From positions 1 to 9,595 of the forward strand of contig JAKBCM010000045.1 in the NCBI GenBank assembly GCA_021807845.1: a DNA stretch of 9,595 nt, in the 5' to 3' direction. The notes beneath the pieces are model-generated. The model searched no databases and had not been told where the DNA came from. It saw only the letters and a program-made list of their open reading frames with translations. This document shows positions 7,625-9,595 of the stretch, one piece after another. Each line of letters opens with the position of its first letter. The first letter of the stretch is position 1. The translations under genes were made by a program, and so were the position numbers. This DNA is from Pseudomonadota bacterium (GTDB lineage Bacteria > Pseudomonadota > Gammaproteobacteria > Legionellales > Legionellaceae).

Positions 7625-7752
7625 CAAAGCGCTCTTTTCTGTTTGGTTTGTGGTTCGGGTTTTGGAAGATAAAGGGGGCCATTTTGTCCACAAGATGACA
7701 GGAAAAAAGAGAGGAGCCAAATAACACAAAGGATAGGGACGCGTTTCATCAT
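7624..7752 (-). CDS. lptM: Small outer-membrane lipoprotein of the LptM (YifL) type
   Basis: This short gene encodes 41 residues from ATG 7747-7749, or 42 from the adjacent in-frame ATG 7750-7752. The protein has a basic start (MKRVP), a hydrophobic stretch (ILCVIWLLSFFL) and a lipobox LSSC, so the mature protein would begin at Cys20 with CGQNGPLYLPKP. That is the LptM signature (compare CGLKGPLYFP in E. coli YifL), followed by a short polar Lys/Gln-rich tail. LptM is known to bind the LptD/E translocon and help its oxidative maturation. The stop codon overlaps the dapF ATG by one base, and this position directly before dapF is the conserved one for the family. No good Shine-Dalgarno sequence is visible. 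The gene is so short that automatic annotation often drops it. Identification rests on the lipobox, the motif and synteny together. Confidence 0.88.
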   Translation of the reverse strand: MMKRVPILCVIWLLSFFLSSCGQNGPLYLPKPEPQTKQKRAL

Positions 7753-7830
7753 TCAGGTGTTAATCAATCCGTTTAAGCTTGATGATATCCTAAATTTGGT
7801 CAATGAATCTAGGCTTTACATGCGTAGGTC

Positions 7831-7859
7831 CTAATACATTCCGAACTACTTGATGTCAA
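7831..7859 (-). promoter_or_regulatory. Predicted sigma70 promoter for lptM-dapF
   Basis: On the minus strand, TTGACA (7854-7859, a perfect -35 box) is followed after 17 bases by TATTAG (7831-7836, four of six -10 consensus bases). It starts 1 base past the stop codon of the ankyrin gene and would give a leader of roughly 70-75 nt before lptM. This would make lptM-dapF independent of the ankyrin operon upstream. No other feature is seen in the 108-bp gap. Confidence 0.55.
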
Positions 7860-7860
7860 T

Positions 7861-8658
7861 TCAGGTATAACCACGCTGCACTCTGATGTGTGCACCAGCT
7901 TCCTGTAATAATTTGATTTTTGTTGCATCATGTAGGGTCATTGCAAATTCGATAGCGGTAGAGCCTTCACCATCTGGTGCATTGATATCAAAATGAGGCA
8001 GGACGATTGAGATGCAGTCTGTGGTTCCAAATAGTGTCGCATAATGTAAGGCATTGCGCTCTTTGCAGTCTTTAATGGTGATGGCCTTATTGTTTAATAA
8101 CAAAGGTAATGAGGTTTTTGATTGGTGACAGATAGCTACCAATAGGGGCGTCCTTGATTGATTATTTTTTTTAAGAAACAAGGCTTCATGTGAGCGTTGA
8201 AGCGTGTTGAGTATTTCAGGAATATCTAGAAGGGCCGAAAGGTGAGCTACAGTATCTCCATTAAAGTCAGCATGCAAGAGAAGACGCGCCTCTTTATTTA
8301 ATAAATGAAATAGTTTCATAATGGTGGTTTTGGAGTTGAGATGACTAAAAGCGGATTGAATAGGCAATCGTTGTAACTGGCTTAAGCTATCAACGCAGGC
8401 GCCTAAATTTAACAATAGATTAACGACCTCCACTTGGCCATAAAAAGCGGCTAAGTGAAGTGCTGTGAGTCCACCTCCCTTATTTTTTAAAGCCAATAGA
8501 GCCTCTTTTTCTGTTTCATCTTGTGTTGCTAAATGTTCTTCAAGAAACGCTAAGTTGCCATATTTGGCAGCATATTGTATGGGGGTGAGATGCTCTAAGA
8601 CATCCTGTGGTGTGCCAAGATTCATTGCATACTCTTGTAATTCTTCAAAGGGTTTCAT
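7861..8658 (-). CDS. Ankyrin-repeat protein, possible secreted effector
   Basis: This 265-residue protein is built almost wholly of ankyrin-like repeats. They begin near residues 24 (LTPIQYAAKYGN), 64 (LTALHLAAFYGQVEVVNLLLNLGA, the best copy), 98, 135 (DTVAHLSALLD), 169 (RTPLLVAICHQ), 202 (NALHYATLFGTTDC) and 234 (TAIEFAMTLHD), about seven units, several degenerate. There is no signal peptide or membrane segment, so it is cytosolic or exported by a leaderless route. Ankyrin repeats mediate protein binding, and in Legionella and Coxiella many such proteins are Dot/Icm effectors; the last residues (AHIRVQRGYT) do not show a clear glutamate-rich export signal. The ATG has AAAGAGA just upstream and lies 14 nt after the stop of the kinase-like remnant, so the two formed an operon. 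Since an insertion sequence now sits upstream, its expression may have changed. Ankyrin assignment is firm; the effector role is inferred. Confidence 0.85.
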   Translation of the reverse strand: MKPFEELQEYAMNLGTPQDVLEHLTPIQYAAKYGNLAFLEEHLATQDETEKEALLALKNKGGGLTALHLAAFYGQVEVVNLLLNLGACVDSLSQLQRLPIQSAFSHLNSKTTIMKLFHLLNKEARLLLHADFNGDTVAHLSALLDIPEILNTLQRSHEALFLKKNNQSRTPLLVAICHQSKTSLPLLLNNKAITIKDCKERNALHYATLFGTTDCISIVLPHFDINAPDGEGSTAIEFAMTLHDATKIKLLQEAGAHIRVQRGYT

Positions 8659-8672
8659 CGTTTATTCTCTTT

Positions 8673-9486
8673 CTATTTTGGTGGCGTTCTTTGAGCCGCT
8701 TGCACTCTATTTTTTGCCTCATCACAGAGTTTTTCGAAGGCAATGACCGCTCCTGTTTTTACAGGTAGCCATTTGCTCAACCCCTGTCCTTTGGTTAGGA
8801 CTTTATAGTCCTCTTTCTTTTTAAAATCTTCAATGTGAGCAAGTAACGCTTCTGGATCGTGAATGTCATCTAATGTTTTTTTAAAATCACCAAGAATGGC
8901 AGACTTTAATGCATCACCCACTAGTAACTGGTGGGCGTCTTTCATGTTTATTGTGGCATGGGCTGGAAATCGGTGTGTGCGCGTGTCAACATTGGATAAT
9001 GTAGCGTGTTGATAATGTAATTGGTCTGGTAATGGTTGATTCGAGTCAAGTGACAGCTCATCAGGTTCAAGACTGTCGTCAACTGATTCGGTCTCTTCTG
9101 TTGTGCTACCTTTGACCGAATCAGTCATAACTCCGAGACGAGCATACATACTGACAGTTTGGGATTTGAGTAAGACTTGAATGTCTGCCACTTCCTTCAT
9201 CGCTTCCAAAAGTCCGAGTCTTTCTGTAGGGTCTGGCTTTGTAGTGGCTTCAATGAGTGCTTGTACTCTTGGACCAAGCATGGTTCTAAAGATAGGGTGT
9301 TCAAAATCCAGAGTTTTTTCGCACCAAGGTTTTTCATGTTCATCTTTAGGCATTTCGGGTAGAACCAAATAGTCATACAAAGCTAAGCCGATTTGGTAAC
9401 TCATCAATTTTTCGGCATCAAGCATCGTTTCTCGAGTGCCATTTTTATACTCAGGCGGGGCATACAGCTCGGTTGTTGCAACAATA
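8673..9486 (-). pseudogene. Kinase-like protein remnant, 5' end cut by an insertion sequence
   Basis: The frame runs from the stop at 8673 up to the edge of an IS element near 9487. It continues upstream of the first ATG (9425), so that ATG is probably not the native start. The part before it reads SIVATTELYAPPEYKNG, like the activation segment and APE motif of a protein kinase (subdomain VIII). Then come KLMSYQIGLALYDYL (like subdomain IX, DxxSxGxxLYEL, although the usual Asp is Met), PW and FRTML, and LIEATTKPDPTERLGLLEAMKEV (like subdomain XI with its conserved Arg). The N-lobe, catalytic loop and DFG are absent and would lie beyond the IS. An acidic, Ser/Thr-rich low-complexity linker follows (roughly residues 105-140 from ATG 9425), then a helical C-terminal domain with EDYKVLTKGQGLSKWLPVK. 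A 250-residue product from ATG 9425 could still be made, with an uncertain ribosome site. The kinase reading rests on motif resemblance only; a host-directed kinase effector is conceivable. Confidence 0.6.
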
Positions 9487-9595
9487 GAGTTCTTTCCAAA
9501 CCCTACGTATTCAGTTCATAGTTGTAAATTCCCGCAATTAAATTAAACCTCAGTCCAAATCTTTTTCGGCGATTACGATATTTATCTGCAATAAT
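9487..9595 (-). mobile_element. End of an IS5-family insertion sequence (rest outside window)
   Basis: The transposase C-terminus runs into the window from the right, and its stop codon touches the sequence GAGTTCTTTCCAAACCC (plus strand, 9487-9503), which looks like a terminal inverted repeat with the usual GAG start. Immediately outside, coding sequence of the kinase-like gene begins, which places the junction at about 9486/9487. The other end and any target duplication are not visible, so the exact boundary is uncertain by a few bases. Confidence 0.65.
9503..9595 (-). CDS. IS5-family transposase, C-terminal 30 residues (start outside window)
   Basis: The visible peptide includes DKYRNRRKRFGLRFNLIAG followed by IYNYELNT and a TAG stop at 9503-9505. 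The FRNRRRRFGLRFNLIAxIYNxEL pattern is the characteristic C-terminus of DDE transposases of the IS5 family. The DDE residues lie outside the window, so activity cannot be judged. The stop codon abuts the presumed terminal repeat, a layout common in compact IS elements. Confidence 0.75.
   Translation of the reverse strand: MIADKYRNRRKRFGLRFNLIAGIYNYELNT

Noticed and set aside
7625..7729. 35-residue N-terminal extension of DapF
   Set aside because: The region is the lptM gene read in another frame; DapF homologues start at MxLxFTKMHGLGNDF, which fits ATG 7622-7624.
8465..8746. Plus-strand 93-residue gene opposite the ankyrin start
   Set aside because: It spans the ankyrin gene 5' end and the neighbouring gene 3' end on the other strand; its composition is that of an antisense shadow.
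1..9595. tRNA, rRNA, CRISPR array or riboswitch
   Set aside because: Coding sequence fills nearly the whole window and the three sizeable gaps show no cloverleaf, spaced direct repeats or known aptamer core.

Overview
The window looks like chromosome of a gammaproteobacterium, most probably of the order Legionellales (Legionella or a relative). The basis is the mix of Gram-negative core genes (Trk potassium uptake, LptM-DapF, lipid A type acyltransferase) with an ankyrin-repeat protein next to a eukaryote-like kinase fragment, in moderately AT-rich DNA. The exact genus cannot be settled from the sequence alone. No gene-free stretch exceeds 300 bases.

Left part (1-3745, + strand): four tightly packed genes, with gaps of 5 nt or overlaps of 4 and 11 nt. 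They encode the C-terminal part of a FabZ-like hydroxyacyl-ACP dehydratase, a complete FabF-type ketosynthase with its Cys-His-His triad, a second ketosynthase homologue whose nucleophilic cysteine is replaced by alanine, and an LpxL/HtrB-family acyltransferase. The layout recalls the rhizobial acpXL-fabZXL-fabF2XL-fabF1XL-lpxXL cluster, which makes a very-long-chain acyl group and puts it on lipid A. Legionella lipid A is known to carry C27-C28 acyl chains, so the same role is a reasonable inference here.

Middle part (3754-6583, - strand): trkA-trkH, the NAD-binding regulatory subunit and the potassium channel subunit of the Trk system, 19 nt apart and convergent with the lipid operon. Upstream of trkA lies an 85-bp element with perfect 26-bp inverted arms, resembling dispersed REP-like palindromes, flanked by an imperfect AT-rich direct repeat.

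Next (6794-7752, - strand): dapF, preceded by a 41-42 codon lipoprotein gene of the LptM (YifL) type, which is easily missed because of its size. The two overlap by one base (TGATG). A good sigma70-type promoter sits between them and the ankyrin gene.

Right part (7861-9595, - strand): an ankyrin-repeat protein preceded by a gene whose visible N-terminal end looks like the C-lobe of a protein kinase. The kinase-like gene is cut near 9487 by the end of an IS5-family insertion sequence, whose transposase C-terminus runs off the window. This looks like an accessory, effector-like locus damaged by transposition.
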